Assembly (NCBI GenBank): GCA_049487715.1
Contig: CP150583.1
Coordinates: forward strand, 186,001-250,000
Direction: 5' to 3'
Origin: Pycnococcus provasolii
Lineage: Eukaryota; Chlorophyta; Pseudoscourfieldiophyceae; Pseudoscourfieldiales
Length of the DNA: 64,000 nucleotides
Under the pieces are notes generated by a model, which was not told the origin of the DNA, did no database searches, and was given only the letters and a program-made list of their open reading frames with translations. The translations under genes were made by a program, and so were the position numbers. Below are positions 42,285 through 51,918 of the stretch, piece by piece. The stretch's first letter is position 1. Every line of letters starts with the position of its first letter.

Positions 42285-43487
42285 ATGTCGGACCCGGTGG
42301 GTGGCGCGCCGTGCCACGTGCCGCTCAACCTCCTGCGCAAACTGCCGTCGTACCGCACGCCGCCGAACGCCGTGCCCGCGTCGCTCAGAAGGCCGCAGCC
42401 GCCGAACGAACTCGTACACGCCGGACGCGAATATGCAGAGCTCGACACGACGACCATAGGCTCGACGGCACCACCCACGTACTCGCGCGAGCAGCACCGA
42501 GACGGCGAAACACCCACGCTCACGGAGGGGAGGAGGAGGCAGAAATTTGCAGCCTCCATTATCGAAGACAGCCTCGACGGCGGTAGAGGGATCATGCTGC
42601 CAACGTCGCTGGGAGACTACGTGAACGTGCACCCACACTCTCGAATCACGGGAGAGACGCTCTCCACCGGGTACGCCAACTCAGACACGAGCTTACCGCG
42701 CAAGGTTGGAGCAAGCTATGCGCGCCCGCTGGCGTCGTCGGGGCGACTTGGAGGCAGTGCAGCCGCGGCAGACTTCGCTATGCCCGTGGTGGACGGCGTG
42801 CAAGGCGTGACGCGCTGGACAAACGAAACCGCGCGCTTCGCCAGCCGACGTGCAAAGCTCGACGCAAGCCGTGCAGAAGTTTCCAGACTCTTGAACGACA
42901 ACGACGAGGCGAGAGAGATGAACGAGGGGATTCGGCATAGACACGGCTGGTATGCAGACTCTGTTCGCATGCCAACGAATTTGGCCTCGGCGAGAGTCGC
43001 GCTGGACCGACCGGAAAACCTGAGAGCTCTTGAGATGCGTGCACAGGCAAGGCTCGACTTTGACACGATGCGCAGTGACATGTACTGCACGCCCGTAGAC
43101 GGACGGCCTCCACGGCCTCCGCTCCCACCTCCCATCTCACCGCCGAGGCAACGCGCATCGCCAAAGGAGAAGCAGCAAGCAGCAGGGACGTCGCCGACGG
43201 CTTCGACGGCGTCGGCGGGTGGTTCGCCATCGAAGGAATCAGCACAGAACGCTCAGTTGATGGAGGTGCCGTCCTTCGTTGATTACGGCGGCATCACCGT
43301 GGTTTCCGACGCGTTTGGCATTGTACGTGTTGAGCAGCGTGGCCACTACGGAGAGATGTTGGGAACAAAGCACAAACCGAAATTGGACGCAGCCTCGAGA
43401 CTTGTAGTACCAGACCCCACGAAGGGTAAACGCGGCGCCGGCGGATTCGTATGGAAGAAACCAGTCAAGCCGGTGCTAGCCACATGA
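42285..43487 (+). CDS. Unrecognised 400-residue protein
   Basis: No family is recognised. There is no signal peptide or membrane segment. The protein is mainly disordered and charged. A few segments look constrained: the N-terminus (SDPVGGAPCHVPLNLLRKLPSYR), a helical middle (about 180-260, TNETARFASRRAKLDASRAE, then RPENLRALEMRAQARLDFDTMRS) and a C-terminal part (VPSFVDYGGITVVSDAFGIVRVEQRGHYG). A Pro-rich linker with PPRPPLPPPISPP lies near residue 275-290. The layout resembles cilium- or cytoskeleton-associated proteins, but that is a guess. The ATG at 42285 has a good context (GCCATGT). Confidence 0.65.
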   Translation: MSDPVGGAPCHVPLNLLRKLPSYRTPPNAVPASLRRPQPPNELVHAGREYAELDTTTIGSTAPPTYSREQHRDGETPTLTEGRRRQKFAASIIEDSLDGGRGIMLPTSLGDYVNVHPHSRITGETLSTGYANSDTSLPRKVGASYARPLASSGRLGGSAAAADFAMPVVDGVQGVTRWTNETARFASRRAKLDASRAEVSRLLNDNDEAREMNEGIRHRHGWYADSVRMPTNLASARVALDRPENLRALEMRAQARLDFDTMRSDMYCTPVDGRPPRPPLPPPISPPRQRASPKEKQQAAGTSPTASTASAGGSPSKESAQNAQLMEVPSFVDYGGITVVSDAFGIVRVEQRGHYGEMLGTKHKPKLDAASRLVVPDPTKGKRGAGGFVWKKPVKPVLAT

Positions 43488-43645
43488 CCACGACGCCTAC
43501 GTCATCATCGCCTATTGAGTTTACCTTTATTTTATGCAACGTATTTACCAACGAACTTTCTTATTTATTTAAATTTGCTTTCGAATCATCCTCTCGCCGA
43601 ACCCTTGCGTTTCTCCCTCCTCATCGAAACAGCCTCTCCCCGTTT

Positions 43646-45793
43646 TCATGCCTTCATCACCTTTCCAATGTCGTGCAGCGCCTTGCGCAGCTCCTGCTCC
43701 ATCAGCTTGACGTTGGGGATCACCTCGTGCGGGCCAATGAGCTGCTGCTCCGCCTTGGGTGTCATGTTGATTTCATCGTCGCTGATGTCGCCGCCCCAGT
43801 ACCCATACGTGTCTTCAACAATGGCGTCGTACTTTGGCTTCATCTCGTTAAAGCAGGTGATGTTGAACACCACCTTGTCGTCAAAGATGAGGTAGCCGAT
43901 GCCATATCCCGTCTCGGACACCGCGCCGAAACCGAAAATGTCGATGAAGGGGCTTCCCGACGCGTTGCTCGTGCTCAGATCCCACGTTCCGGAGCGTCCA
44001 ATCATGGGGTGCGAGAAGAACTTGCGCGCAATATCCATGTCTTGTGGCTCACCATACTGCGGCGGTTGTGGGGCAGGTGCCATGTGGTTGTCGAGAACGT
44101 CCTTCAGCGCCTTCAGGTGGCGGTCAACACCCTCCCCATTCTGCGCATTCTTAGACACGGCAACGTGCTGTGCGGCAGCGGCGGCGACAGCTTCCTTGGC
44201 AGAGCTGAGGTCCGCGCCAATCTTCATCGCCTCATTCACAGCAAGAACCATTGCTTTCATCTCTGGCGACGAGCTTCGGATCGTCTCAGTACGTCCGTGG
44301 AAAAACTTGCGCGTCGCGCATGACTCGTACACGCCGGGCATCTGACCATGAATGCGGTAGTACGCGAGCTGGTATGCCATCTGGCATCCCGCATCTGGTG
44401 ACACGCCCCATGTCTTCATCTCATTTTTGCCGAAGTCTTCAAAGTCGCACGTCTGAAGCTGAACGCGTTCCTGAAGGTACAGGTAGTCGCCAAGGGCGGT
44501 ACGCCAATCGGCGTCGCCAACCTGGTCGTAGAAATCATACGCCTCTTCCTCACCAACGTCCAGTGTCAGCAACTTAGGCGATGGCTGGCTGGAAACGAGC
44601 TCGGCGCTCTCGGGGAATGTTTTGAGCGGCTCGATGAGACTGCCCACAGGAGGTGCATGGTAGCCAAGGTTGTCGCACATCACCTCGTGGATGAACCGTG
44701 CCCATCCGAGGCCGTCGGAGTAGCTGTGCTCGAAGCAGAATCCCATCATGCCGTTGGGTGCGACGATGAGCTGCTGCTTGTCCCACCAGCGATTTTTCGT
44801 ATTTCCGATAAGCAAGTTCCTTGCCATGTCGGTGCGCGTCTCGACTTCGTCGTCGTCGAGGCAAACCATCAGCAGCGCATCGTCAATAAGCTTGAGAGCA
44901 TCCTGATCAAGGGTCTTGCGCCATTCCGCCCACTTCCCGCGCTTGTACGACGTCAGGGCGGGAATCTTGAATTCCCGGGGGTCGACGTCGCCGGTTTGCG
45001 ACCCGTCAACGCACTGGTCCATGAGCTTCGTAAGGTGCTCGACGGAGATGATGCCGCCCTTTCCGTCAAGCACGTCAATAATGAAAACGTCTCCACCGTT
45101 CATGACGGCGACGTGTCCCGCGTTGGCGTTCACGCTGAGTGTGTCTCTGTCCTTGCCCGGAATTTTCGCCGAGTTGAACATGAGTCCCACGGACGACGTG
45201 CACAGTCCCTGCTTTCCCGCCATGTCTTCCTCAAACTCGCCGTCGACCACCTTACGCGTCCACCTCGCGAAACCGTGCACAAACTTCGCCGCGCGTTCCG
45301 TTTGCTTCATGTCTTTGGGGTCAGGCGTATCAATGATTTTGAAGAACGGCGAGAAGTACACGGGGTGGAACGACCTGTCACCGAAGTACATGTCATCCCA
45401 CAGTTTTTCGATGTAACTGTGTGGGTACCCTCCCTTCGCTGTTGCCGAGGCATCCATCGCGGTAAGTTTCTCTTGGAGAGCCGCGGCGTCAGGGGATGAG
45501 AAGAACTCACGAGCCGCCGCTTCCGTCTGAGCATACGAAGCTTCCGACTCGTGCAAAGCCTTGGTACTTTTCAGCCATCGCGAGCATGTATCTTGTAACG
45601 AAGGTATGGGAAGACGCGGTAAAGAGAGGTAATTCGTCTCGTACATGGACGAGTAGTCGTACCTCTTATTACCATGACTGATAGAAGAAGAAGACAAGAA
45701 GCGCAACCCACAAGAAGAAGAGGAGAGACCTACAGTACGTTGAGCCAATAGGACCCTGAGCGCGGACATCGCACTTGTGGCCGTGGACGACAT
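43646..45793 (-). CDS. Carnitine O-acyltransferase
   Basis: The 715-residue protein matches the choline/carnitine acyltransferase family, which moves acyl groups between CoA and carnitine. Family blocks are in order: YETNYLSLPRLPIPSLQDT at about 50-70, the catalytic histidine in GFCFEHSYSDGLGWARF near 350, SPDAGCQMAYQLAYYRIHG, then TRKFFHGRTETIRS (carnitine and CoA contacts) and the C-terminal STSNASGSPFIDIFGFG with GYGIGY. The first 45 residues are S-, R- and L-rich with few acids, which suggests mitochondrial targeting. The C-terminus lacks a peroxisomal SKL. It is head-to-head with a mitochondrial carrier gene. Chain-length preference cannot be read. Confidence 0.93.
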   Translation of the reverse strand: MSSTATSAMSALRVLLAQRTVGLSSSSCGLRFLSSSSISHGNKRYDYSSMYETNYLSLPRLPIPSLQDTCSRWLKSTKALHESEASYAQTEAAAREFFSSPDAAALQEKLTAMDASATAKGGYPHSYIEKLWDDMYFGDRSFHPVYFSPFFKIIDTPDPKDMKQTERAAKFVHGFARWTRKVVDGEFEEDMAGKQGLCTSSVGLMFNSAKIPGKDRDTLSVNANAGHVAVMNGGDVFIIDVLDGKGGIISVEHLTKLMDQCVDGSQTGDVDPREFKIPALTSYKRGKWAEWRKTLDQDALKLIDDALLMVCLDDDEVETRTDMARNLLIGNTKNRWWDKQQLIVAPNGMMGFCFEHSYSDGLGWARFIHEVMCDNLGYHAPPVGSLIEPLKTFPESAELVSSQPSPKLLTLDVGEEEAYDFYDQVGDADWRTALGDYLYLQERVQLQTCDFEDFGKNEMKTWGVSPDAGCQMAYQLAYYRIHGQMPGVYESCATRKFFHGRTETIRSSSPEMKAMVLAVNEAMKIGADLSSAKEAVAAAAAQHVAVSKNAQNGEGVDRHLKALKDVLDNHMAPAPQPPQYGEPQDMDIARKFFSHPMIGRSGTWDLSTSNASGSPFIDIFGFGAVSETGYGIGYLIFDDKVVFNITCFNEMKPKYDAIVEDTYGYWGGDISDDEINMTPKAEQQLIGPHEVIPNVKLMEQELRKALHDIGKVMKA

Positions 45794-46621
45794 GCCGGAA
45801 GCAGATCTGGGTTGTATCTGTGTGCAAGGAGGGAACGGTGCTCGAGGGGTCCCAAAGCGGCGGATACGGTCAACCGAAAAGGATATGGGTTAGGGTTGTT
45901 GTAATTAGGGTTGTTAGTAGGGTTCTTGGTAGGGTTGTTGTAATTAGGGTTGGTAGGGTTGGTGGTAGGGTTGGTAGGGTTGTTGGGAGGGTTGGTAGGG
46001 TTGTTGGTGGGGCTGTTGTTAGGGTGAGCTGGTCGGGTTTTGTTGTTAGGGCTGTTGTTAGGGTTGTTGGTAGGGTGAGCTGGTCCTGAGCTGGTCGGGG
46101 GAGCTGGTCGGGTTTGTTGTTAGGGTTGTTATTGATACGGTGAAGGTTGGAGCCCAGATGACAGCTCGAACGAAGTCCGGAGAGAAGGCTTCGAAGGCAT
46201 TTCGAAGCTTTTCGACGAGGTTCGGGAAGACGAAGAGCAAGAGAACGCAAAGCGCTAAAGGCATATAAAAAAATCATCGAAGGGCTCAAGGAAGGGCGTC
46301 AAGAACAGGTCTCCTGCACGGGACCCGTCGTCCTGGACCTGGACGTGGACGAGGAGGTGGGTTTTCACATGCCCCCCTCCCAGCAAGGTGCAGTCGACTT
46401 TACCGACCCGACCCCCGGCTGGCTGCCCGGCAAAAAACTTAATAAAGAAGAAGAAGAAGGTACTGTAGAGTCGTTGTAACCGTCTTTTCTCCCGTGAGGT
46501 TCTCGTTGAGTGGGAAGTGAAGGTTTCCCTTCTCCACCGTCCGGTCCGAAATCCGGTCCGGTCGACCTCGCCCTTGGGGTGGGTTCTGGTGGGTCTAGAT
46601 CACTTTTCGTCTTCGCGAACC
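45794..46621. promoter_or_regulatory. Shared divergent region with degenerate TTAGGG array
   Basis: This 828-nt region separates the carnitine acyltransferase and carrier start codons. It carries a 246-nt degenerate telomere-like array (45887-46132). The rest, about 46133-46621, has no gene I can support; short frames on both strands are unconvincing. Confidence 0.55.
45887..46132 (+). repeat. Degenerate telomere-like TTAGGG/GGTTGTTGG array
   Basis: Units such as GGGTTAGGGTTGTTG, TAGGGTTGGTAGGG and GTTAGGGTTGTTGGTAGGG recur for 246 nt. The GGGTT core is kept but spacing and bases vary, so it is an old or non-telomerase-maintained array. It ends about 490 nt before the carrier ATG and starts about 93 nt upstream of the acyltransferase ATG. 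Confidence 0.85.
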
Positions 46622-47785
46622 ATGTCCGACGCACACGCCTCGTACCTGCCTTTCCTCGGCTCCTCGTCATTTCTTTATCACCGCAATGTTTCTTATTCAC
46701 CGTTTATCACCGCGCGTTCGTTAGTGTCTTCGCGTGGCAATGTTGGTCCCTCAGCAGCCGCCTCTGGGTCGGGTTTACAAGGGAATGGTGGTGCCTCGTG
46801 CTCTTCAGGTGCCTCTGCCTCTTCAGGTGCCTCCCCCGTGGCGCTCATGGCCGCAGCCTCCGTGAAAGAAACGCCGCCGGCGCAAACGCCGCCGGCGGCA
46901 CACTCACCCGCGTCGGAAGAACACCCGCTCATGAAGGCGACGCGACACTTCGTCGGCGGAACGCTCGGGGGCATGTGCGGCGTCGCTGTCAGCTATCCAT
47001 TCGACACCGTCAAGGTGCGCATGCAAACTGGGGCATTCAACAGCATGGTCGGCGCGTTCACGCACGTCGCTAAAAACGAGGGAATGGCGTCCTTCTACAG
47101 GGGTGTCATGGCGCCGCTCTCCGCGTACGGCATCATCAAGGCTATCACCTTCGGCACATACGGAAACTGTCTCGACATCTTCGCGGGGCAGAAGGGAACG
47201 TCCATGGCGGAGGGATACAAACCTTCCTACACCGAAATCGCCCTCGCCGGTTTTGCCGCCGGATTCACCTCCACGTTTGTCATGGCGCCGTCTGATAGCA
47301 TCAAGATTGCCATGCAGGCTGGTTCGATTGGTGGCGGCACGCAGTACAAAAACAGCTGGGAGTGCGCCAAACATCTCATCAAAGAGAGGGGAGTCGCGGA
47401 GCTCTTCCGTGGAACGGGCGCGACCATGGCACGCGACGCGCCGTCCATGGGTCTCTACTACATCGTGTACGACGTTACAAAAAAGGCTATGCCGCCCGCC
47501 AAGGCGGATGGACGCCACGCACCATGGCAGATGATGTTCGCGGGCGCTTTAGCCGGCGCGAGCTCGTGGTTGCCCGTCTACCCCTTTGACGTCCTCAAGT
47601 CGCGCCTGCAGCAGCCCGGAAATGACTACAAGGGCATGGTCGACTGCGCCGTTCGCACCGTTAAAGCTGATGGACCGCTCGCTCTGTACAGGGGCCTTGG
47701 ACCAGTTCTCATGGGAAGCATGCCGCTGCACGGCACGGTGTTCATGGTCTACGAGCTGTTCATGGACGCCACGGGCGGACACTAA
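46622..47785 (+). CDS. Mitochondrial carrier family (SLC25), carnitine/acylcarnitine-like
   Basis: The 387-residue protein has the three repeats of mitochondrial carriers: PFDTVKVRMQ, a variant second repeat APSDSIKIAMQ and PFDVLKSRLQ, each with its paired second helix (e.g. FYRGVMAPLSAYGIIKA). The helix with FRGTGATMARDAPSMGLYY resembles the carnitine/acylcarnitine group. The second repeat lacks the usual PxD of PxDxxK. The N-terminal 100 residues are low-complexity (S/A/G-rich). The best guess is import of acylcarnitine or a basic substrate; head-to-head placement with carnitine acyltransferase supports this. The upstream frame reaches 46517, but the ATG at 46622 is preferred. A 3' element follows the stop by 15 nt. 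Confidence 0.85.
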   Translation: MSDAHASYLPFLGSSSFLYHRNVSYSPFITARSLVSSRGNVGPSAAASGSGLQGNGGASCSSGASASSGASPVALMAAASVKETPPAQTPPAAHSPASEEHPLMKATRHFVGGTLGGMCGVAVSYPFDTVKVRMQTGAFNSMVGAFTHVAKNEGMASFYRGVMAPLSAYGIIKAITFGTYGNCLDIFAGQKGTSMAEGYKPSYTEIALAGFAAGFTSTFVMAPSDSIKIAMQAGSIGGGTQYKNSWECAKHLIKERGVAELFRGTGATMARDAPSMGLYYIVYDVTKKAMPPAKADGRHAPWQMMFAGALAGASSWLPVYPFDVLKSRLQQPGNDYKGMVDCAVRTVKADGPLALYRGLGPVLMGSMPLHGTVFMVYELFMDATGGH

Positions 47786-48108
47786 AATGCTGCGATTGCT
47801 TTATTCAGTAACGGAACGTGAGTCACTTTGTCCAGTTGTCGTCCATTCACACTCACCATTCGTCGCATTCCGTGGTGTCATTCATATCAAGCTCCGCTTG
47901 CGCTTGCGCTTGTTGCCGCCGTTGTCGTCGTCATTATCGCCACCAACCGTGCATCAGCAAACACGACGACTGAAGAGTCAGTCACACTTACCACTGCACC
48001 TAGCTCGAATGTCTAAACCAGTTGAATGTTTTGGGACTGAACCTACACAATGTTGGAGTTGAGGCTTGCAATGCGGACTAGCGTTGTTATGCTTTCGCTT
48101 ACTTCTAT
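47786..48108. other. Convergent spacer after the carrier gene
   Basis: The spacer is 323 nt and includes 3' element copy C (47797-47862). A minus-strand tail frame around 47880-47940 encodes a basic stretch (NKRKRKR-like) but has a stop just upstream, so it is not called. Confidence 0.45.
47797..47862 (+). repeat. Dispersed 3'-end element, copy C
   Basis: It begins TTGCTTTATTCAGTAACGG, then AACGTGAGTCACTTTGTCC, then GTCGTCCATTCACACTCACC. It starts 12 nt after the carrier stop, in the sense direction. Confidence 0.7.
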
Positions 48109-49191
48109 TTAAGCGCCCAATTTCATGCCTTCACCAACCACATCGCGAACCTTCACAGGACGAGCAAGCCACTGCTGCGCATGAGCTGCGCGTGAAGAAA
48201 GCAGATGCCTCGAATTCTGGCGCTTCGGCGAGATGTCAAGGCTCGATGACAAGTCGTTCACCGCCCTTTCGGCACGCATGCCACTCATCGTGCTTCCGCG
48301 TCGCTGTCGCTGCTCGGGGCTGGATTTCGGCTGTGGTGTACGCTCAATCTTGCGCGCGCTGAGCCGCTGCTCCGCGCTCGCGCGCATTGCACGCGCACGT
48401 TCGACGGGATCCTCCGGTGCAGGAGACGGTGCAAGCGACTGCTGAGCCGGCGACACGTACATATCACCGCCTGGCGATGCATTTCTGTATATCGGCGTCA
48501 CTGCTGACGCGGCAGTGGCAGGGCGCGCTCGCTGCGCACTGACTGCGGTTCTCGGCGTCGACGTTGGCGCCGCGGCCATGATTTCGCGTCGAGGCGTGCT
48601 TGGTAACGCCTGCTGCGAGTGAGGGACGCTCGTTGAAGGACGCGACTGAGGCAGCGATAGTGAGGGTGCTGAAGGTGTTGCCGTGGCTGGCCGCCTTGCA
48701 GACGTGGGTGCGACACGGCGTGCGCTAGAAGGTGGAGCGCTCGGCGCATCTCCTGCGAGCATGGCCACGAGTTCCTGCGCCTTATCCTCGAGCATTTGTT
48801 TGCTGCAGTCACGCTGGTTTGCAAGTTCGTGCTCCATAGCCACTGTGCTTTGTGCGACAAGTTCGCGCACCTGAGCCTCAAGTGCAGCCATGGCAGTTTC
48901 AAAGTTTTTGCGTAGCAAGAACATGTGTTCGTTGAGTCGTTTTTCCTCCGACTCCTTCGCGCGCACGAGTTCCTTCGTCGCACTGGCGACGAATCCCTGA
49001 ATGCGTGAAATCTCCGCCTCCCTTGCATTGACCAGACTTGTAATTTCCTCCTCGTACTCGCGCACCATGGCTTGCGACGCGTTGACGAGCGGCTGCGTGA
49101 GGTCTGCGACCGCGCCGAGGGACGAAGGCACGACTGAGCGTGCTGGTGACGCGGTGACCAGTACAGGGCGTGGCGCAGCGTTCGGCGGCAT
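48109..49191 (-). CDS. Coiled-coil protein of unknown function
   Basis: The 360-residue protein starts with a disordered leader (about 1-35). A long heptad-like helix spans about 35-135 (VREYEEEITSLVNAREAEIS, then AALEAQVRELVAQSTVAMEH), rich in E, A, L and K. The rest is low-complexity S, T, P, R and A, with a basic C-terminus (LARPVKVRDVVGEG). No motif, signal or membrane segment is visible. It could be a structural or cytoskeletal scaffold; no family assignment. The ATG at 49191 is preferred over an upstream ATG with an unrelated leader. Confidence 0.6.
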   Translation of the reverse strand: MPPNAAPRPVLVTASPARSVVPSSLGAVADLTQPLVNASQAMVREYEEEITSLVNAREAEISRIQGFVASATKELVRAKESEEKRLNEHMFLLRKNFETAMAALEAQVRELVAQSTVAMEHELANQRDCSKQMLEDKAQELVAMLAGDAPSAPPSSARRVAPTSARRPATATPSAPSLSLPQSRPSTSVPHSQQALPSTPRREIMAAAPTSTPRTAVSAQRARPATAASAVTPIYRNASPGGDMYVSPAQQSLAPSPAPEDPVERARAMRASAEQRLSARKIERTPQPKSSPEQRQRRGSTMSGMRAERAVNDLSSSLDISPKRQNSRHLLSSRAAHAQQWLARPVKVRDVVGEGMKLGA

Positions 49192-49483
49192 GTTGCCCAA
49201 GGAAAACCGGCCGAGGAGGATGGATGGATGGGGGTGATAACAACAACGGGCAAGAAGGCGCAGCTTTGTTGACCAGCAGAAACAACGCGAATGCAGGTCG
49301 TGCTCATGCTGAAACCTCGTTCTGAATGCACCACTGAAATGGTCCATGCGTTGAGTCAAACTTGTATCTTACAACCAGGCTCCATCACTATTATTAAAGC
49401 ATTCGTAGTCTTTCTTGGCGTGAGAAGTTGGTTTGTTGTGACACGCGTTTTTAACTTTACTTTTGTTGTTGTTGTTGTTGTCG

Positions 49484-49720
49484 ATGAAGCCTGCTTCGTC
49501 GACGCATCCGCCGCCGTCGTCGCCGTCGTCCGAGCAGTTCGAGGACGGCTCGTCGGAGCTCGGTGAGCTCGTCAACCAGCAAGGATGTGGTGCCGTGTAC
49601 GCGTCCCTCGAGTCTTGCCTCGAACGGACTTCTAGGAACTTTACGAAGTGTCAAGCGGAAGTGAAACTGCTGCAAAAGTGCTACGAGAATTTCAACAAAT
49701 TGAAACAATCCAACAGGTGA
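49484..49720 (+). CDS. Twin CX9C mitochondrial protein, COA4-like
   Basis: This 78-residue protein has two CX9C motifs, CGAVYASLESC and CQAEVKLLQKC, in the CHCH arrangement. Such proteins are oxidised by Mia40 in the mitochondrial intermembrane space. The spacing and surrounding residues best match COA4, a cytochrome c oxidase assembly factor. The N-terminus is short and S/P-rich. ATG at 49484; the same frame upstream starts only from non-ATG codons. Small size and AT-rich flanks make it easy to miss in automated annotation. Confidence 0.75.
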   Translation: MKPASSTHPPPSSPSSEQFEDGSSELGELVNQQGCGAVYASLESCLERTSRNFTKCQAEVKLLQKCYENFNKLKQSNR

Positions 49721-50037
49721 GCGGATGGTGGTTGTGCTTCGTTCAATCAGGCTTTCCTGCAGAAAAAATAAAAGCGCTTCTTGTGAAGGATGCGCATACG
49801 AATAGATAAGCAGGCACGAGGAGAAAACGGCGCGCCTCCAAGAGCGCAGGACGACCCGCCCAACGAGGTGAGGAGAAAGGCGCGTTGTGCAGCTCGATCG
49901 CCAACTTGCGTGACAACTGAATAGGTCGCGTTTGAAAAAGCACTTGTATATTTGTAACATGTTTGCCAAACTTTGTTCACGGTTCACGTGTTCACTCGAC
50001 CATATACCACATTGCGACGGAAACGGCGACTCAACCA

Positions 50038-50543
50038 TCATGCCGTAGCCTCGCCCGGCCCTTCGGCCTTGGGAGGCGACTTCGTGTCAGGCACGTTGCC
50101 ACTCAGCAGGTTGGCCACCTCCTCGACGCTCAGCTCACCTGTATTTCGTTCCGTTGAGGTTGGTTTCGTGTGTGCGAAGGTGCGTGACGTCGTGAGTACG
50201 CGCCTTACACCTCTTGGTCGTGTGGTAATATATTTGATAAAGTTGCACAGCACTTACCGTCCCGATTCACGTCCGCCTTGACGAACACCTCGACCGCCTC
50301 CGCCTCCGTCCGTCCCATGGCCTGGTAGTAGTTGACGAGTTCGTCAACCGTCACTTTCCCGTCGGAGTTTTTGTCGAGCCGGTGAAAGAACTCCTCCATG
50401 TGGAAGAGCTGCACGAGCGAGTTGTTGGTTGCGCTGTTGAAGAGGCGCTGTCCTAGAAAAGCAGGCGCGGCACACGACAAGGCCACCGGCACACGCAGCC
50501 CGGAGGCGCGAGCACAAAAGACGGAGAACGAGCTGAGCGCCAT
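50038..50543 (-). CDS. Small EF-hand protein, probably mitochondrial (two exons)
   Basis: Exon 1 (50258-50543) and exon 2 (50038-50138) give 128 residues. The 119-nt intron has donor GTAAGT and acceptor AATACAG and breaks the second EF-hand loop (DVNRDG, then ELSVEEV). The first loop is DKNSDGKVTVDE. The N-terminus, MALSSFSVFCARASGLRVPV, looks like a mitochondrial or plastid presequence. The C-terminal 25 residues are disordered. The likely role is calcium sensing in an organelle; partner unknown. Confidence 0.75.
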
Positions 50544-51918
50544 AGGAGAAGAGCAGGAGCGTGTATAACAAATAAGAGTGAGAAAGGGCTGGAGAAAGAA
50601 AAAAAGGAAGGAGGTTGGACACGTACACGAGGCCTGCTGAAAAAAGGTATGTATGCTGTGCTCCTTCTTGCATGCACTTTTCTTCACGTCGCCGAAGCCC
50701 TCGAAGCACTCGAAGTCCTCGAAGTGTTACCCGCGGTGCGCGAATGCGGGATATTATTCTCACAAAGCTTTATTATGTCCAAGGCCGACTGCTTGCACAG
50801 GAGCACGGCCGTCCTCTTCTCACGTTGGAATCACGTTGGACACGTTGGCAACGCGACGGTGAGATTGAGAAAAAATGAGAGTTCTTTGCGCACTTTCCTT
50901 TCCTTCATTTGGCGAAAATTCAAGTCAACGACTGCGATGGCCAGGTCGAGAGACGTGTATAAATCAATGTGGTTTCTGTTTGTCTTTTTCGCGTCAATTT
51001 TACAGTACGCAAAGTTCTCAACCTTCCGTCCTCGTCGACTTGTACATAGCCTGCACATGGCGGAGTTTTGGTGAGAGGCTGGAGGTTAGAATCTGCGACG
51101 GAGTTGGACCGTATTTCGCGAATTACCTCCTGTCCTCCTTGATTCGAAGGCGCTGCGCGAAATCAAACGAAGGACGCCGTACCCATGAACTTGCCAATGC
51201 TTGTCTTGCTTTCTCGCACCGGCAAGTGGCAAGCTCTCGTGAGAGCTCTCTCTGCTCTCGCAACGGGCAACGGGGTTCAGCAGGTCGGTTGTGCCGCCTT
51301 CAACGGTAAATTCCCATTCCTTCAGACAACGCAGTTACAATACAGCCCAAGTCTCCAACGGTAGGTACGGTTCATACTTCATAGCCCACAGTCTCGCCTC
51401 CACATAGAGCCTATCGTTGATCGTAGATGGGCCGACAACGCGAGAACGGAGCATCTACGCAGAGGGGAGCAGTGAAGCAGACTGCTAGCAAAGCAGCGAG
51501 TAAGACCCAGACCGACGACGAATGAGCGAGGAAGACGATGAGATGAGCCTCAACGCACCTCATCACAGGAGGAGGAGGAGATGAGCCGAAGAAAACTGAA
51601 AAAAAATGAAAAAAATAAAAAACATTCATGGAAAAAAATGCTGAATTTTTTTAAATAGCCGCCTCGACGCGCATCGCATCGCATCGTCGCAACCACACGT
51701 ACATCGTACGGTTTACGCCAAAGAATTTCGCATTTCACAGCGCCGATGCGTGCTAGCGTCCTTGTCGCATGAGCGCATAATTCGCACCAGACGCTTGGCG
51801 CATAATTTTCTCCAAAACAACAAACCTCGCCTTTCTGCCCCTCTGCTCCACCGACGCGGTCCGCCGCGAACAACGTCCTTCCTCACGCAACCACAACTCC
51901 TCCGAACAAGAAGAAGCC
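50544..51918. other. Large gene-poor spacer
   Basis: The spacer is 1.4 kb between divergent starts. A plus-strand frame at 50649-51074 has no family features and contains a small 12-nt repeat (GAAGCCCTCGAAGCACTCGAAG-type), so I do not call it. The part after 51075 is mixed composition with short A-runs near 51600-51660. No RNA gene is supported. Confidence 0.5.

Noticed and set aside
50649-51074. Plus-strand 141-codon frame in the gene-poor spacer
   Set aside because: It includes short tandem repeat sequence, has no domain or targeting feature, and its codon choice differs from the neighbours.
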